Shown here: one piece after another, positions 1 through 9,413 of the stretch
Position numbering within the stretch: the first letter of the stretch is position 1
How the letters are laid out: every line of letters starts with the position of its first letter
From: Aquabacterium humicola
Lineage (GTDB): Bacteria > Pseudomonadota > Gammaproteobacteria > Burkholderiales > Burkholderiaceae_C
Direction: 5' to 3'
NCBI RefSeq assembly: GCF_030167915.1
Contig: NZ_JARGNB010000001.1
Coordinates: 1,054,001 to 1,118,000, forward strand
DNA length: 64,000 bases
The notes under the pieces: generated by a model
Told to the model about the DNA's origin: nothing
Seen by the model: only the letters and a program-made list of their open reading frames with translations
The model's database searches: none
Program-made: the position numbers and the translations under genes

Positions 1-246
1 GGGGTAGTCGGGCAGCGCATCGGGCCACACCGGCACGCCGAATGCCGCATAGGCCTCGAGGTGGCGGTTGGCATTGAGCATCGTGCGGCCGACCTGCGGC
101 GCCAGGCGCTCCAGCGCATGCAGCGCCAGCGGCCGGCCGCGGTGCAGCTGCAGGCCCTTGTCGACCCCGCCCATGCGGCTGCCGCGGCCACCGGCCAGCA
201 CCAGACCGGTGATGTGGTCGCGGTCGATCCGGGCGGCGATGTCCAT
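1..246 (-). CDS. mobA: Molybdenum cofactor guanylyltransferase MobA (N-terminal part)
   Basis: MobA transfers GMP from GTP to molybdopterin, giving the bis-MGD cofactor used by enzymes such as formate dehydrogenase. Only the first 82 residues lie in the window; the gene runs off the left edge. After a short N-terminal tail comes the nucleotide-binding signature [15 protein letters not shown], typical of MobA rather than of MocA-like cytidylyltransferases. The ATG at 246 is divergent from fdhD, 66 bases away, so the two cofactor genes probably share a promoter region. The C-terminal half cannot be judged. Confidence 0.88.
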   Translation of the reverse strand, partial: MDIAARIDRDHITGLVLAGGRGSRMGGVDKGLQLHRGRPLALHALERLAPQVGRTMLNANRHLEAYAAFGVPVWPDALPDYP

Positions 247-312
247 CGCGCCGACTGTAGCGTCGGGCAGGCCCTGGCATCGGCCGGAGCCGCTTGGGTC
301 TATGCTGGCGCG

Positions 313-1191
313 ATGGCTTCCCCTTCGCCGCTCGACCACGCCGCGCCCCTGCCGCGCCTGACCCAGGCCGCGGCCGAGTCGATGCGCGAGATCACGATCG
401 TCGACGAGTACGGCACGCAGCGGACCATCCACATCCCCGCCGAACGCCCGCTGACCCTCTTCGTCGACAAGCGCGAGCTGGTCACGCTGATGACGCTCGG
501 CGCCTCGCCCGAGCTGCTGGTGCTGGGCTACCTGCTGAACCAGCGGCTGATCGGGGCGGCGGCGGAGGTCGAGTCGGTCACCGTCGACTGGGACGTCGCC
601 GCCGCGGCGGTGAAGACGCATGCCGGCATCGCCGACGTCGAGGCCCGCACCGCGCGGCGCGTGGTGACCACCGGCTGCGGCCAGGGCACGGTGTTCGGCG
701 ACCTGATGGCGCAGCTCGGCGCCGTGCACCTGCCCGATGCGCAGTCCGCGCGCATCCGCCAGCGCACGCTGGTCGGCGTGCTGGAGTCGATGCGGCAGCA
801 GGACAGCATCCACCGCCGCGCCGGCTCGGTGCACGGCTGCGCGCTCTTCGCCGGGACCCAGCTGCTGCACTTCGTCGAGGACGTCGGCCGCCACAACGCG
901 ATCGACACGATCGCCGGCTGGATGGCGATGCGGGGCATCCGCGGCGCCGACAAGCTGTTCTACACGACCGGCCGGCTGACCAGCGAGATGGTGATGAAGG
1001 CCGCGCACATGGGCGTGCCGATCATCGTGTCGCGCAACGGGGTGACGGCGATGGGCCATGCGCTCGCGACGCAGCTCGGCATGACGCTGTTCGGCCGCGC
1101 GGCGAACCGCCACTTCCTCTGCTACACGGGCTTCGAGCGATTCGAACCGGAACCCGAGACACCCGGCGCGGTGCGCGTGGTGGCGGGCTGA
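313..1191 (+). CDS. fdhD: Formate dehydrogenase accessory sulfurtransferase FdhD/FdsC
   Basis: FdhD delivers sulfur to the molybdenum cofactor of formate dehydrogenase, and FdsC is its counterpart in Fds-type enzymes. The 292-residue product has the family landmarks: TTGCGQGT near residue 120, [21 protein letters not shown] and a C-terminal CYTGFERF. The usual CxxC of the E. coli enzyme appears here as C-G-Q-G, so the second cysteine is missing, a state reported for FdsC-like proteins. The ATG at 313 is chosen because the frame upstream of it runs antisense through mobA. The location beside mobA and near fdsGBA supports the role. Confidence 0.92.
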   Translation: MASPSPLDHAAPLPRLTQAAAESMREITIVDEYGTQRTIHIPAERPLTLFVDKRELVTLMTLGASPELLVLGYLLNQRLIGAAAEVESVTVDWDVAAAAVKTHAGIADVEARTARRVVTTGCGQGTVFGDLMAQLGAVHLPDAQSARIRQRTLVGVLESMRQQDSIHRRAGSVHGCALFAGTQLLHFVEDVGRHNAIDTIAGWMAMRGIRGADKLFYTTGRLTSEMVMKAAHMGVPIIVSRNGVTAMGHALATQLGMTLFGRAANRHFLCYTGFERFEPEPETPGAVRVVAG

Positions 1192-1198
1192 GCCCGCC
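1182..1198. terminator. Terminator-like hairpin between convergent genes
   Basis: GGCGGGC TGA GCCCGCC is a perfect 7-base stem with a 3-base loop. The loop is the fdhD stop codon, and the stem abuts the stop codon of the convergent gene that begins at 1678. There is no T tract, so intrinsic termination is uncertain. Confidence 0.45.
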
Positions 1199-1678
1199 CT
1201 ACTGCATCGCCCAGCTGATGCCCACCACCAGCACGACCAGCAGCACGATGAACGGCCCCCACAGCGTGGTCACCTGCGCGGCGCCGCGCAGCGCGGGACT
1301 GCCCGCACCCAGCACGCCACGACGGCCGCTGCCGTTCTTCTCGCCGGGATAACGCCGGTAGCGCTGGGTGCGCTGCTCCCAGTCGGCGACGTCGAGGTAG
1401 GGGCGACGATGCGCGCTGTACACCTGCGCGCCGAGCCGGTCGGCCAGCACGAACATCGCGGCGACGAGCCGCGCGTTGGCATGGTGCGCCGAGATGTAGC
1501 CGTCGTGCCAGCTCAGCCCCCGGCGCTGGCTGCCCCGCAGCATCGCGCGCACGGGCCCGCCACCCTGCACGTGGTGTACTTCGAGTTCCGGCAAGGTGAC
1601 CACCGCGTCGTGCCATTCGTCCGCCGTGATCGGGGTTTCGCGCCAGCCACTGCGCGCTACGTAGGCCCGAAGTCCCAT
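1199..1678 (-). CDS. Hypothetical protein with C-terminal membrane anchor
   Basis: This 159-residue protein was not recognised as a named family. It has a soluble N-terminal part of about 110 residues rich in H, R and W, including [16 protein letters not shown], followed by a glycine/serine stretch. The last 22 residues form one hydrophobic helix ([20 protein letters not shown]), suggesting a tail-anchored membrane protein. It is convergent with fdhD. A G-rich stretch precedes the ATG at 1678. Coding bias matches the neighbours, so it is probably real. Confidence 0.6.
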   Translation of the reverse strand: MGLRAYVARSGWRETPITADEWHDAVVTLPELEVHHVQGGGPVRAMLRGSQRRGLSWHDGYISAHHANARLVAAMFVLADRLGAQVYSAHRRPYLDVADWEQRTQRYRRYPGEKNGSGRRGVLGAGSPALRGAAQVTTLWGPFIVLLVVLVVGISWAMQ

Positions 1679-1688
1679 GGATCCATTG

Positions 1689-1714
1689 CCCCCAACGACG
1701 GGGGTTTCCTTTTG
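1689..1714 (+). terminator. Possible rho-independent terminator
   Basis: CCCCC AACGAC GGGGG is followed on the plus strand by TTTCCTTTTG, an intrinsic-terminator layout. It lies between the divergent genes starting at 1678 and 1870. It would stop transcription entering from the left, or act in the leader of the hydrolase gene. Confidence 0.4.
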
Positions 1715-1869
1715 TTACCGCACTGTGGCTTGGCGTGCAGGCAGCGTCAAGACAGCGGGCGACGCAAACCACGTCGCGCTCGCCATTGACGCGGACAATG
1801 CACGGCACAGGGCCGCCTGGACGAGCTTATCGGCGTGCCCGCAACGAACTGAAGACCGGGGATTCCCGC

Positions 1870-2643
1870 ATGAAAGTGATTGCCGGCCTGATCGGCTGGC
1901 TGCTGCTGGTGGCCGTGCTGGCCTATGGCGCGCTCTGCCTGGCGATGGCCCTGATGCAGGACTCGCTGCTGTACTTCCCGACGCCGCCGTCCAAGCGCGC
2001 CTACGCCACGCTGCGGGTCGACGGCATCGAGCTGCGCTATGCCGAGCAGCCGCGCGGGGGCGAGCGGGCGCTGCTGTACCTCGGGGGCAATGCGGAGGAC
2101 CCGTCCCTGGCGCTGGCCGGTTTCGCCGACGCGTTCCCCGGTCACGCGGTCTATGGCCTGCACTATCGGGGTTACGCCGGCAGCGAAGGCCTGCCCGGCG
2201 AAGACGCGCTGCATGCCGACGCGCGCGCGCTGTTCGATGCGCTGCGCCACCGTCACCCCCGGATCACGGTGGTCGGCCGCAGCCTGGGAACCGCGCTGGC
2301 GGTGCGCCTGGCCGCCGAGCGCGCGGTCGAACGGCTGGTGCTGATCACGCCCTACGACAGCATCGCCGCCGTCGCGGCGCGGCACTACCCCTGGCTGCCG
2401 GTGCGCTTCCTGCTGCGCGACCGCTACGAAGCCTGGCGCGATGCGCCGCGCGTGCGTGCACCGGCCTTGCTGCTGCTGGCCGGTGACGACACGCTGATCC
2501 CGCCGCAGCACGGCCATGCGCTGGCCGGTCACTTCGCCTCCGGCGTCGCCAAGGTGCGCGTGCTGCGCGGCACCGACCACAACAGCATCGGCGACGCGCC
2601 GGCCTACTGGCAGGCGCTGCGCGAGCTGCAGACGGCGCCGTGA
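1870..2643 (+). CDS. Alpha/beta hydrolase, membrane-anchored
   Basis: This 257-residue serine hydrolase belongs to the alpha/beta fold (BEM46/YfhR-like) and its substrate is unknown. An N-terminal hydrophobic helix (residues 3-28) should anchor it to the inner membrane or serve as a signal peptide. The catalytic elements are visible: the nucleophile elbow GRSLG with Ser138, an acidic residue in LLLLAGDDTLIP, and a histidine in GTDHNSIG. The ATG at 1870 is preferred because it opens directly on the hydrophobic segment. Its stop overlaps the GTG start of the helicase gene by four bases, so the two are probably co-translated. Confidence 0.85.
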   Translation: MKVIAGLIGWLLLVAVLAYGALCLAMALMQDSLLYFPTPPSKRAYATLRVDGIELRYAEQPRGGERALLYLGGNAEDPSLALAGFADAFPGHAVYGLHYRGYAGSEGLPGEDALHADARALFDALRHRHPRITVVGRSLGTALAVRLAAERAVERLVLITPYDSIAAVAARHYPWLPVRFLLRDRYEAWRDAPRVRAPALLLLAGDDTLIPPQHGHALAGHFASGVAKVRVLRGTDHNSIGDAPAYWQALRELQTAP

Positions 2644-5033
2644 GCGGCGTCCGGCCGCAAGCCGCGCTGCTGCTGCAAACGCTGACGCGCGGCGATGGCC
2701 TGCTCGGCCTGCGCCCCTGCGGCCCGGTGCTGCCGCCGGCGCGCACGCCGCTGTTCGGCGCGCGTGGCCCGCAGGTCACCGTCGCCCGGCTGAGGTGGTT
2801 CGAGCCCGGCACCCAGCGCGCAAGCGTTGCCCCGGCCGAGGCCGTCGTCGCCGACGCCGTCGCCCGCCTGCAGGCCACCGGCCTGCGCCGCCTGCCGGCC
2901 GACGCGCTGCAGTGGCGCGGCGCGGCACCCGAGGGCTTCGGTGAGCACGCGGTGCTGTGGTCGATGGTGCAGGAAGCGGCCTTCGGCGACTGGTGGGCCG
3001 AGCAGCTGCCGGCGCTGCAGCAGGCGGGCTGGGCGGTGGTGGTATGGCCCGGCTTCGCGCACCAGAGCACGCCGGTCGAGGCCTGGCGCCTGGTGCTGGA
3101 GCCGATCGACGGTGTCGAGACCACCGCCGGCCGCGCCGTCGCCGCGCCGCTGGCCGTGCCGCCGCCGCGGCTGAAGGGCCTGAAGCCCGAGGGCTCGTGG
3201 CTGCTGAGCCTGGGCGTGGTGGTCGACGGCGAGCTGCTGGACCTTGCGCCGATGCTGATCCGCCTGCTCGGCCAGGACCGGCGCTGGCTCGATGCCGCGC
3301 AGCTCGAGTCGATCGAGGACGCGGCGACCATCCGCCTGCGTGCACCCGGCGGGCGCCACATCGATGCGCCGGCGGCGCCGCTGAAGGCCATCCTGCGCAC
3401 GATGCTCGACCTGCTGGGGCCGCGGCCACCGGTCGACGGCCGGCTGGTGCTGCAGCGCTGGGAAGCGCGCCGGCTCGAAGCGCTGCGCCTGCAACTGGCC
3501 GCACCCGGCTGGGCCCTGGCCGGCGACGAAGGACTGCGCCGGCTCGCCGCCGTGATGGCCGAGTCCGGTTCGCCGCGGCCGGTCGCGCCGCCCGCGGGGC
3601 TGGGCATCACGCTGCGCGGCTACCAGCGCGACGGCCTCGCGAGGCTGCAGCAGTGGCGTGCGCAGGGCGCCGGCGGCATCCTGGCCGACGACATGGGCCT
3701 GGGCAAGACCGCGCAGGCGCTCGCCCACCTGCTGCTGGAGCAGCAGGCCGGCCGCCTCGACCGGCCGGCGCTGGTGGTCGCACCGGCCTCGCTGCTGTTC
3801 AACTGGCAGGCCGAGTGCGCGCGGGTCGCGCCGGCGCTGAAGCTGCTGACCCTGCAAGGTGCCCAACGCATGAAGGACGCGGCCACGATCGAGCACCACG
3901 ACGTCGTGCTGATCTCCTACCCGCTGCTGTGGCGCGATGCCGGCACGCTGCGCCGGCGCCGCTGGCACGTCGTGATCCTGGACGAGGCGCAGACGGTGAA
4001 GAACGCCGGCAGCCGCACGGCCACCGCCGCACGCCGCCTCGAGGCGCGCCACCGCCTGTGCCTGACCGGCACGCCGGTCGAGAACCACCTCGGCGAGCTG
4101 TGGGCGCAGTTCCACTTCCTGATGCCCGGCTTCCTCGGCGACGCGCGCAGCTTCGCGCGGCGCTGGCGCACGCCGATCGAGAAGAACGGCGAGACGCTGC
4201 GCGCACAGCTGCTGGCGCAGCGCATCGCGCCCTTCGTGCTGCGGCGGCGCAAGGACGAGGTCGCGCCCGAGCTGCCGCCGCTGACCGAGCAGCTGCACCG
4301 CGTGAAGCTCGACGGCGCGCAGCGGCTGCTGTACGAAAGCGTGCGCACCGCCGCCGACGAATCGCTGGAACGCCTGCTGCAGCGCATCGGCTTCGCGCAT
4401 GCACGGCTGTCGATCCTCGACGCGCTGCTGAAGCTGCGCCAGGTGTGCAACGACCCGCGGCTGCTGCGCGGGCGGGCGGTTCCGGAAGGCGCCGGCAGCG
4501 CCAAGCTCGACTGGCTGCGGGCGATGCTGCCCTCGCTGGTCGAGGACGGCCGGCGCGTGCTGGTGTTCTCGCAGTTCACCCGCATGCTGGCGCTGATCCA
4601 GGCCGAGCTCGAAACGCTGCAGCTGCCCTGGCTGGCGCTGACCGGCGCGACACCGCCGGCCGAACGCGGCGAGATCGTCGGCCACTTCCAGTCCGGCACC
4701 GTGCCCTTGCTGCTGCTATCGCTCAAGGCGGGCGGCGTGGGTCTCAACCTGACCGCGGCCGACACGGTGATCCACGTCGACCCGTGGTGGAACCCGGCCG
4801 TCGAGGACCAGGCCAGCGCCCGCGCGCACCGCATCGGGCAGGACAAGCCGGTGCTGGTCTACAAGCTGATCGCCGCCGGCAGCATCGAGGAGCGCCTGCG
4901 CGCGCTGCAGTCGCGCAAGCGCGTGCTCGCCGACAGCGTGCTCGACGCCGACGCCGGGCCAACGCTGCCCTTCGACGAAGCCGAGCTGCGCACGCTGATG
5001 GCGCCGCTGGACGACGAGGAAACGGCGCGATGA
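2640..5033 (+). CDS. SNF2/RapA-type DEAD-like helicase
   Basis: This 797-residue Swi2/Snf2 ATPase probably remodels protein-DNA complexes or translocates on double-stranded DNA. The first 320 residues are unassigned. The SNF2_N domain follows, with Walker A DDMGLGKT (Lys356) and motif II DEAQ (Asp448), then motif III LTGTPVENHLGELW. The C-terminal helicase domain has VLVFSQFTRML and motif VI ARAHRIGQDKPV. All core motifs look intact. The GTG start at 2640 overlaps the hydrolase stop and the end overlaps the next ATG, giving a three-gene operon. No restriction or defence partner was seen next to it. Confidence 0.9.
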   Translation: MSGVRPQAALLLQTLTRGDGLLGLRPCGPVLPPARTPLFGARGPQVTVARLRWFEPGTQRASVAPAEAVVADAVARLQATGLRRLPADALQWRGAAPEGFGEHAVLWSMVQEAAFGDWWAEQLPALQQAGWAVVVWPGFAHQSTPVEAWRLVLEPIDGVETTAGRAVAAPLAVPPPRLKGLKPEGSWLLSLGVVVDGELLDLAPMLIRLLGQDRRWLDAAQLESIEDAATIRLRAPGGRHIDAPAAPLKAILRTMLDLLGPRPPVDGRLVLQRWEARRLEALRLQLAAPGWALAGDEGLRRLAAVMAESGSPRPVAPPAGLGITLRGYQRDGLARLQQWRAQGAGGILADDMGLGKTAQALAHLLLEQQAGRLDRPALVVAPASLLFNWQAECARVAPALKLLTLQGAQRMKDAATIEHHDVVLISYPLLWRDAGTLRRRRWHVVILDEAQTVKNAGSRTATAARRLEARHRLCLTGTPVENHLGELWAQFHFLMPGFLGDARSFARRWRTPIEKNGETLRAQLLAQRIAPFVLRRRKDEVAPELPPLTEQLHRVKLDGAQRLLYESVRTAADESLERLLQRIGFAHARLSILDALLKLRQVCNDPRLLRGRAVPEGAGSAKLDWLRAMLPSLVEDGRRVLVFSQFTRMLALIQAELETLQLPWLALTGATPPAERGEIVGHFQSGTVPLLLLSLKAGGVGLNLTAADTVIHVDPWWNPAVEDQASARAHRIGQDKPVLVYKLIAAGSIEERLRALQSRKRVLADSVLDADAGPTLPFDEAELRTLMAPLDDEETAR

Positions 5034-6190
5034 GTGCGACATCGATCCGCACCGTGCTGCCGCTGGCCGTGCTGACCGGCTCGAGCATGCTGGCGATGGA
5101 CCTCTTCCTGCCGGCGGTGCCGGCGCTGCAGCAGGCCCTGGGCATCGGCATCGACCAGGCCCAGGCAACGGTGGCGATCTTCCTCGGCGGCCTTGCGGCC
5201 TCGCAGCTGCTGTGGGGCGAGCTGCTGAACCGCATCGGCCCGCGCCGCTGCGTTCAGGCGGGCGTGGGCCTGCTGCTGCTGGCCAGCGTCGGCTGCGCGC
5301 TGGCGCCCGACATCACCTGGCTGCTGGCGATGCGGCTGCTGCAGGGCATCGCGGCCGGTGCAGCGACGGTGGTCGCGCCCAGCGTGGTGCGCGCGAGCCT
5401 CGCCGATGTCGACGCGGTGCGCGGCATGGCGACGATCGCGTCGATCGAGGCCATCGTGCCCGCCGCGGGTCCGGTGCTGGGCACCGCGCTGCTGGCCTGG
5501 ACCGACTGGCGCGGCACCTTCTGGGTGCTGGCCGCGGCCTTCCTGGCCGTGCTGCCCTTCGTGGTGCGCATCGCGCCGGCCAGTCTGCCGGGCCTCGATC
5601 GCCGCGTGCCCGCGCGTTACGTGGACATCCTCGGCAACCGCCGCTACCTGCGCCTGGCGCTGTCGCATGCGCTGTGCATCGGCGCGCTGATCAGCTTCGT
5701 CGCCAGCGCGCCGCAGCTGCTGCCGCGGGTCTTCCTGCTGGGGACCTCGGCCTTCGCGGTGCTGCAGGTGTTCGGCGTCGGCGCGTTCATGCTGGCGGCC
5801 AGCCAGTCGGGGCGGGTCAGCCAGCGGCTGCAGCCCTTGCGGGCGGTGCGCTGGGGGGCCGCGGCGCACGTGCTGCTGTGTGCGGCGCTGCTGGTGGCCG
5901 CGCTGCTGCACGCCGTGAGCTTCGCCGGTCTGGTGGTCTTCTGGTGCGCCTACTGCGCGGTGATCGCGCTGCGCGGGCCGGCGGCCTTCAGCCTCGCGCT
6001 GCAGCTGCCGCCGGCGCAGATGGGTCGGGCGTCGGCGCTGATGGTGCTGGCGCTGCTGGCGGTCAGCGCGATCGCGACACAGGCGATCGCGCCCTTCGTC
6101 GGCGGCGCGTCGCTGGTGCCGGCGGCGACGATGCTGCTGCTGGTCAGCATCGCGAGCGCCGCGCTGGTGCCGCGCAGCGACCTGCCCTAA
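5030..6190 (+). CDS. Bcr/CflA family MFS drug efflux transporter
   Basis: This 386-residue major facilitator protein has about 12 hydrophobic helices and resembles bicyclomycin/chloramphenicol exporters. The first helix carries the MDLFLPAVPAL element typical of Bcr/CflA (usually Y-LP-P). The loop after helix 2 has RIGPRRCVQAG, in the position of MFS motif A. It should exchange protons for a drug or metabolite across the inner membrane; the substrate cannot be read from sequence. The ATG at 5030 overlaps the helicase stop. The 3' end overlaps the convergent DUF488 gene by four bases. Confidence 0.88.
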   Translation: MSATSIRTVLPLAVLTGSSMLAMDLFLPAVPALQQALGIGIDQAQATVAIFLGGLAASQLLWGELLNRIGPRRCVQAGVGLLLLASVGCALAPDITWLLAMRLLQGIAAGAATVVAPSVVRASLADVDAVRGMATIASIEAIVPAAGPVLGTALLAWTDWRGTFWVLAAAFLAVLPFVVRIAPASLPGLDRRVPARYVDILGNRRYLRLALSHALCIGALISFVASAPQLLPRVFLLGTSAFAVLQVFGVGAFMLAASQSGRVSQRLQPLRAVRWGAAAHVLLCAALLVAALLHAVSFAGLVVFWCAYCAVIALRGPAAFSLALQLPPAQMGRASALMVLALLAVSAIATQAIAPFVGGASLVPAATMLLLVSIASAALVPRSDLP

Positions 6191-6576
6191 CGCGCAATCG
6201 CCGCGCCGCGGGCCTCGAAGTGCTGGCGCAGGATCGAGCGGTGGCAGCGCGCTTCGTTCTCGCAGTAGCAGCCGACAGCGAAGTCGCTGGTGTGCGACAG
6301 CGCGGCCAGCGCATCCAGCAGGTGCGCGGTGTCGGGTTGCTTCAGCTGCGCGGTGAAGCGACGCGCGAAGGCTTTCCAATGCGCCTCGGTCTCCGCGGCC
6401 TGGCCGAGCTTCATCAGCTCGTCCTCGGGCGACAGCTGCGGCAGCCAGACGTCGTAGAAGTCGCGCTTAGCGAACTCGGCTTTCGGCACGCCGCGCGGCG
6501 GGCGGCGCACGGTGCCGATGCGCAGGCCTTCGCCGGCCGCGCGCGGGGTGCCGAGGCGAACGATGCTGAGGCTCAT
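6187..6576 (-). CDS. DUF488 family protein in the formate dehydrogenase operon
   Basis: This 129-residue protein matches DUF488, a small family of unknown biochemical role. The C-terminal signature is visible: GCYCENEARCHRSILRQHF, with two cysteines and a CHR motif that could bind metal. Its ATG at 6576 overlaps the end of fdsA, so it is the last gene of the fdsGB-fdsA operon. It occupies the place where other Fds operons carry fdsC/fdsD. A role in formate dehydrogenase maturation is only inferred from position. Confidence 0.8.
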   Translation of the reverse strand: MSLSIVRLGTPRAAGEGLRIGTVRRPPRGVPKAEFAKRDFYDVWLPQLSPEDELMKLGQAAETEAHWKAFARRFTAQLKQPDTAHLLDALAALSHTSDFAVGCYCENEARCHRSILRQHFEARGAAIAR

Positions 6577-9413
6577 GCCGAAGTCTCCTGCTGCGACGTG
6601 ATGCCGCCGCCATAACCGACGTCCGCCGGTGCGGCGCCGCCCGGCGTGAGCCGCACCGCGCAGTACTTGACCTCGGCGATCTTGCCGACCGGGTCGAGCG
6701 CGGCGTTGGTCAGCAGGTTGGCCGCGGCTTCGGCGAAAGCGAACGGAATGAACACGGTGCCCGGCGGCGTGCCGTCGTCGCGCCGCGCATGCAGCGTGAC
6801 GCGGCCGCGGCGCGATTCCACCGTCAGCAGGCCGCCGGGCGCGACGCCCAGCCGCTGCAGATCGAGCCCGTGCAGGCTGGCCACCGGCAGCGGCTCGATC
6901 GCATCGAGCACGTCGGTACGGCGCGTCATGCTGCCGGTGTGCCAGTGCTCCAGCTGGCGGCCGGTGATCAGCACGAACGGGTACTGCTCGTCGGGCCGCT
7001 CGTCGGCCGGCACGATGTCCGCCGGCACGAGGTGGATGCGGCCGTCGTCGGTCGGCACGCGGTCGATGAAGACGATCGGATGGCCGGGGTCGTCCTCGGT
7101 CAGGCACGGGTAGGTCACGCTGTGCTCGCGCTCGAGGCGTTCCCAGGTGATGCCGGCGATCGCGCCGTGCATCGCCTGGCGCATCTCGTCGTAGACGGCG
7201 GCCACGCCCGCGTCCTCGCCCTCGTAGTGCCAGTGCAGGCCCATGCGCTGCGCGATCTGCTGCACGATCCACAGGTCCAGTCGTGCGTCGCCCGGCAGTG
7301 GCAGCGCCTTGCGGCCGAGCTGCACCATGCGGTCGGTGTTGGTCACGGTGCCGGTCTTCTCGGGCCAGCCGGATGCCGGCAGCACGACGTCGGCGAGCCA
7401 CGCCGTCTCGGTCAGGAAGAGGTCCTGCACGACGAGGTGCTCGAGCGCCGCGAGGCCGGCGCGGGCATGGTTCAGGTCCGGGTCGCTCATCGCCGGGTTC
7501 TCGCCCAGGATGTACATGCCGCGCACCTTGTGCGGATCGCTGTCGTCGGCGAGCGCCTTGTGCAGGATCTCGACCACCGTGTAGCCGGGCGCGGCGTCGA
7601 GCGGCGTGCCCCAGAACTTCTCGAACCAGGCGTGCGCGCCGGCATCGTTCACACGCTGGTAGTTCGGGAACATCATCGGGATCAGGCCCGCGTCGCTGGC
7701 GCCCTGCACGTTGTTCTGGCCGCGCAGCGGATGCAGGCCGCTGCCCGGCTTGCCGATCTGCCCGGTCGCTGCCACCAGCGAGATCAGGCAGCGTGCGTTG
7801 TCGGTGCCATGCACATGCTGGCTGATGCCCATGCCCCACAGCACCATCGCCGCCTTCGCGGTGGCGAAGGCGCGCGCGACCTCGCGGATGGTCGCGGCCG
7901 GGATGCCGCACAGCGGTGCCATGCGCTCGGGCGAATAGTCTGCGACGTGAGCGGCCAGCGCCTCGTAGTTCTTGGTGCGCTCGCGGATGAAGGCCTGGTC
8001 GGCGAGCCCTTCGTCGATCACCGCATGGATCAGCGCGTTCAGCAGCGCGACATCCATGTCGGCCTTGAACTGCAGCGAGCGCCAGGCATGGCGCGACAGG
8101 TCGGTGCGGCGCGGATCGGCCAGCACGATGCGCGTGCCGCGCGCCGCGGCGTTCTTCATCCAGGTTGCGGCCACCGGGTGGTTCGACGTGGGGTTCGCGC
8201 CGATCACCAGGATCAGGTCGGCATGCTGCACGTCGCTGACCGGGTTGCTGACCGCCCCCGAGCCCACGCCTTCGAGCAGCGCCGCGACGCTGGAGGCATG
8301 GCACAGCCGCGTGCAGTGGTCGACGTTGTTGCTGCCGAAGCCGGTGCGCACCAGCTTCTGGAACAGATACGCCTCCTCGTTGCTGCCCTTGGCCGAGCCG
8401 AAGCCGGCGAGCGACTTCGGGCCGTGGGCGTCGCGCAGCCGCTTCAGGCCGCTGGCGGCCAAGTCCAGCGCTTCGTCCCAGCTCGCTTCGCGGAACACCT
8501 CGGACCATTGCTCGGGCTTGAGCCCGGTGATTTCCTTCGGCACGCCGGCCTTGCGGATCAGCGGTTTCGTCAGCCGCTGCCGGTGGTGCACGTAGTCGAA
8601 GCCGAAGCGGCCCTTGACGCACAGGCGCCCGCGATTGGCCGGGCCGTCGCGGCCCTGGACCGCGACGATGCGATCGTCCTTCACCTGGTAGGTGATCAGG
8701 CAGCCGACGCCGCAGTACGGGCACACCGAGTCGACCTCGCGGTCGACCGTGCGGTCGCCGATCAAGGTCTTCGCGCTCAAGGCGCCGGTCGGGCAGGCCT
8801 GCACACATTCGCCGCAGGCCACGCACGAGCTCGCGCCCATGCCGTCGGCCAGGTCGAAGACGATCGCCGCGTCGGCGCCGCGGTGCGCGACGCCGATCAC
8901 GTCGTTGACCTGCACCTCGCGGCAGGCGCGCACGCAGCGCGTGCACTGGATGCAGGCATCGAGGTTGACGGCCATCGCCGGGTGGCTGACATCGGCCGGC
9001 GGCTGCGCGCGGCGCAGCGCGGTGAGCGCCGGACGCGGCGTCACGCCCAGGCGCGCAGCCCAGTCGCTCAGCTCGCCGTGCGGGCGCTGCGCATCGCCGT
9101 CGACCCACTGGTAGCCGTGCTCGGGCAGGTCGGCCAGCAGCAGTTCCAGCACCATCTTCTGGCTGCGCTGCACCCGCTCACTTTGCGTGTCGATGACCAT
9201 GCCCGGCTGCACCGCGCGGCAGCACGAGGGCGCGAGCACGCGTTCGCCCTGCACCTCGACGACGCAGGACCGGCAGTTGCCGTCGGCGCGCAGGCCATCG
9301 GCGTAGCACAGGCGCGGGATCGGCACGCCGAGGCGGTCGGCGGCCTGCAGGATGGTCTCGTCCGGCTGCGCTTCGCAAGCGACGCCGTCGAGCGTGAAGT
9401 TCACGGTGTCCAT
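6573..9413 (-). CDS. fdsA: NAD-dependent formate dehydrogenase, catalytic alpha subunit FdsA
   Basis: FdsA oxidises formate to CO2 at a bis-MGD molybdenum centre and passes electrons to the FdsB/FdsG diaphorase. The 946-residue protein shows the family order: an N-terminal [2Fe-2S] domain (Cys36, 47, 50, 64), two [4Fe-4S] ferredoxin motifs (CIQCTRCVRAC, CVACGECVQAC), the CPYCGVGC cluster motif, then the molybdopterin oxidoreductase and dinucleotide-binding domains. Cys371 in HCTRLCHASS is the probable Mo ligand, so no selenocysteine is needed. The ATG at 9413 overlaps the preceding stop (TGATG); a GTG three bases upstream is the alternative. Confidence 0.95.
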   Translation of the reverse strand: MDTVNFTLDGVACEAQPDETILQAADRLGVPIPRLCYADGLRADGNCRSCVVEVQGERVLAPSCCRAVQPGMVIDTQSERVQRSQKMVLELLLADLPEHGYQWVDGDAQRPHGELSDWAARLGVTPRPALTALRRAQPPADVSHPAMAVNLDACIQCTRCVRACREVQVNDVIGVAHRGADAAIVFDLADGMGASSCVACGECVQACPTGALSAKTLIGDRTVDREVDSVCPYCGVGCLITYQVKDDRIVAVQGRDGPANRGRLCVKGRFGFDYVHHRQRLTKPLIRKAGVPKEITGLKPEQWSEVFREASWDEALDLAASGLKRLRDAHGPKSLAGFGSAKGSNEEAYLFQKLVRTGFGSNNVDHCTRLCHASSVAALLEGVGSGAVSNPVSDVQHADLILVIGANPTSNHPVAATWMKNAAARGTRIVLADPRRTDLSRHAWRSLQFKADMDVALLNALIHAVIDEGLADQAFIRERTKNYEALAAHVADYSPERMAPLCGIPAATIREVARAFATAKAAMVLWGMGISQHVHGTDNARCLISLVAATGQIGKPGSGLHPLRGQNNVQGASDAGLIPMMFPNYQRVNDAGAHAWFEKFWGTPLDAAPGYTVVEILHKALADDSDPHKVRGMYILGENPAMSDPDLNHARAGLAALEHLVVQDLFLTETAWLADVVLPASGWPEKTGTVTNTDRMVQLGRKALPLPGDARLDLWIVQQIAQRMGLHWHYEGEDAGVAAVYDEMRQAMHGAIAGITWERLEREHSVTYPCLTEDDPGHPIVFIDRVPTDDGRIHLVPADIVPADERPDEQYPFVLITGRQLEHWHTGSMTRRTDVLDAIEPLPVASLHGLDLQRLGVAPGGLLTVESRRGRVTLHARRDDGTPPGTVFIPFAFAEAAANLLTNAALDPVGKIAEVKYCAVRLTPGGAAPADVGYGGGITSQQETSA

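Noticed and set aside
61-312. In-frame extension of fdhD upstream of its ATG
   Set aside because: The extension runs antisense through mobA, matches no FdhD sequence, and the mobA frame on the other strand is clearly conserved.
2604-4685. Very long minus-strand open frame opposite the SNF2 helicase gene
   Set aside because: It is rich in Q, R, H and A without family motifs, as expected for a mirror frame in very GC-rich DNA; the plus strand has all helicase motifs.
8299-8305. Selenocysteine at the FdsA molybdenum ligand
   Set aside because: The codon at this position is a plain Cys codon (Cys371) and no in-frame TGA or SECIS-like loop is present.
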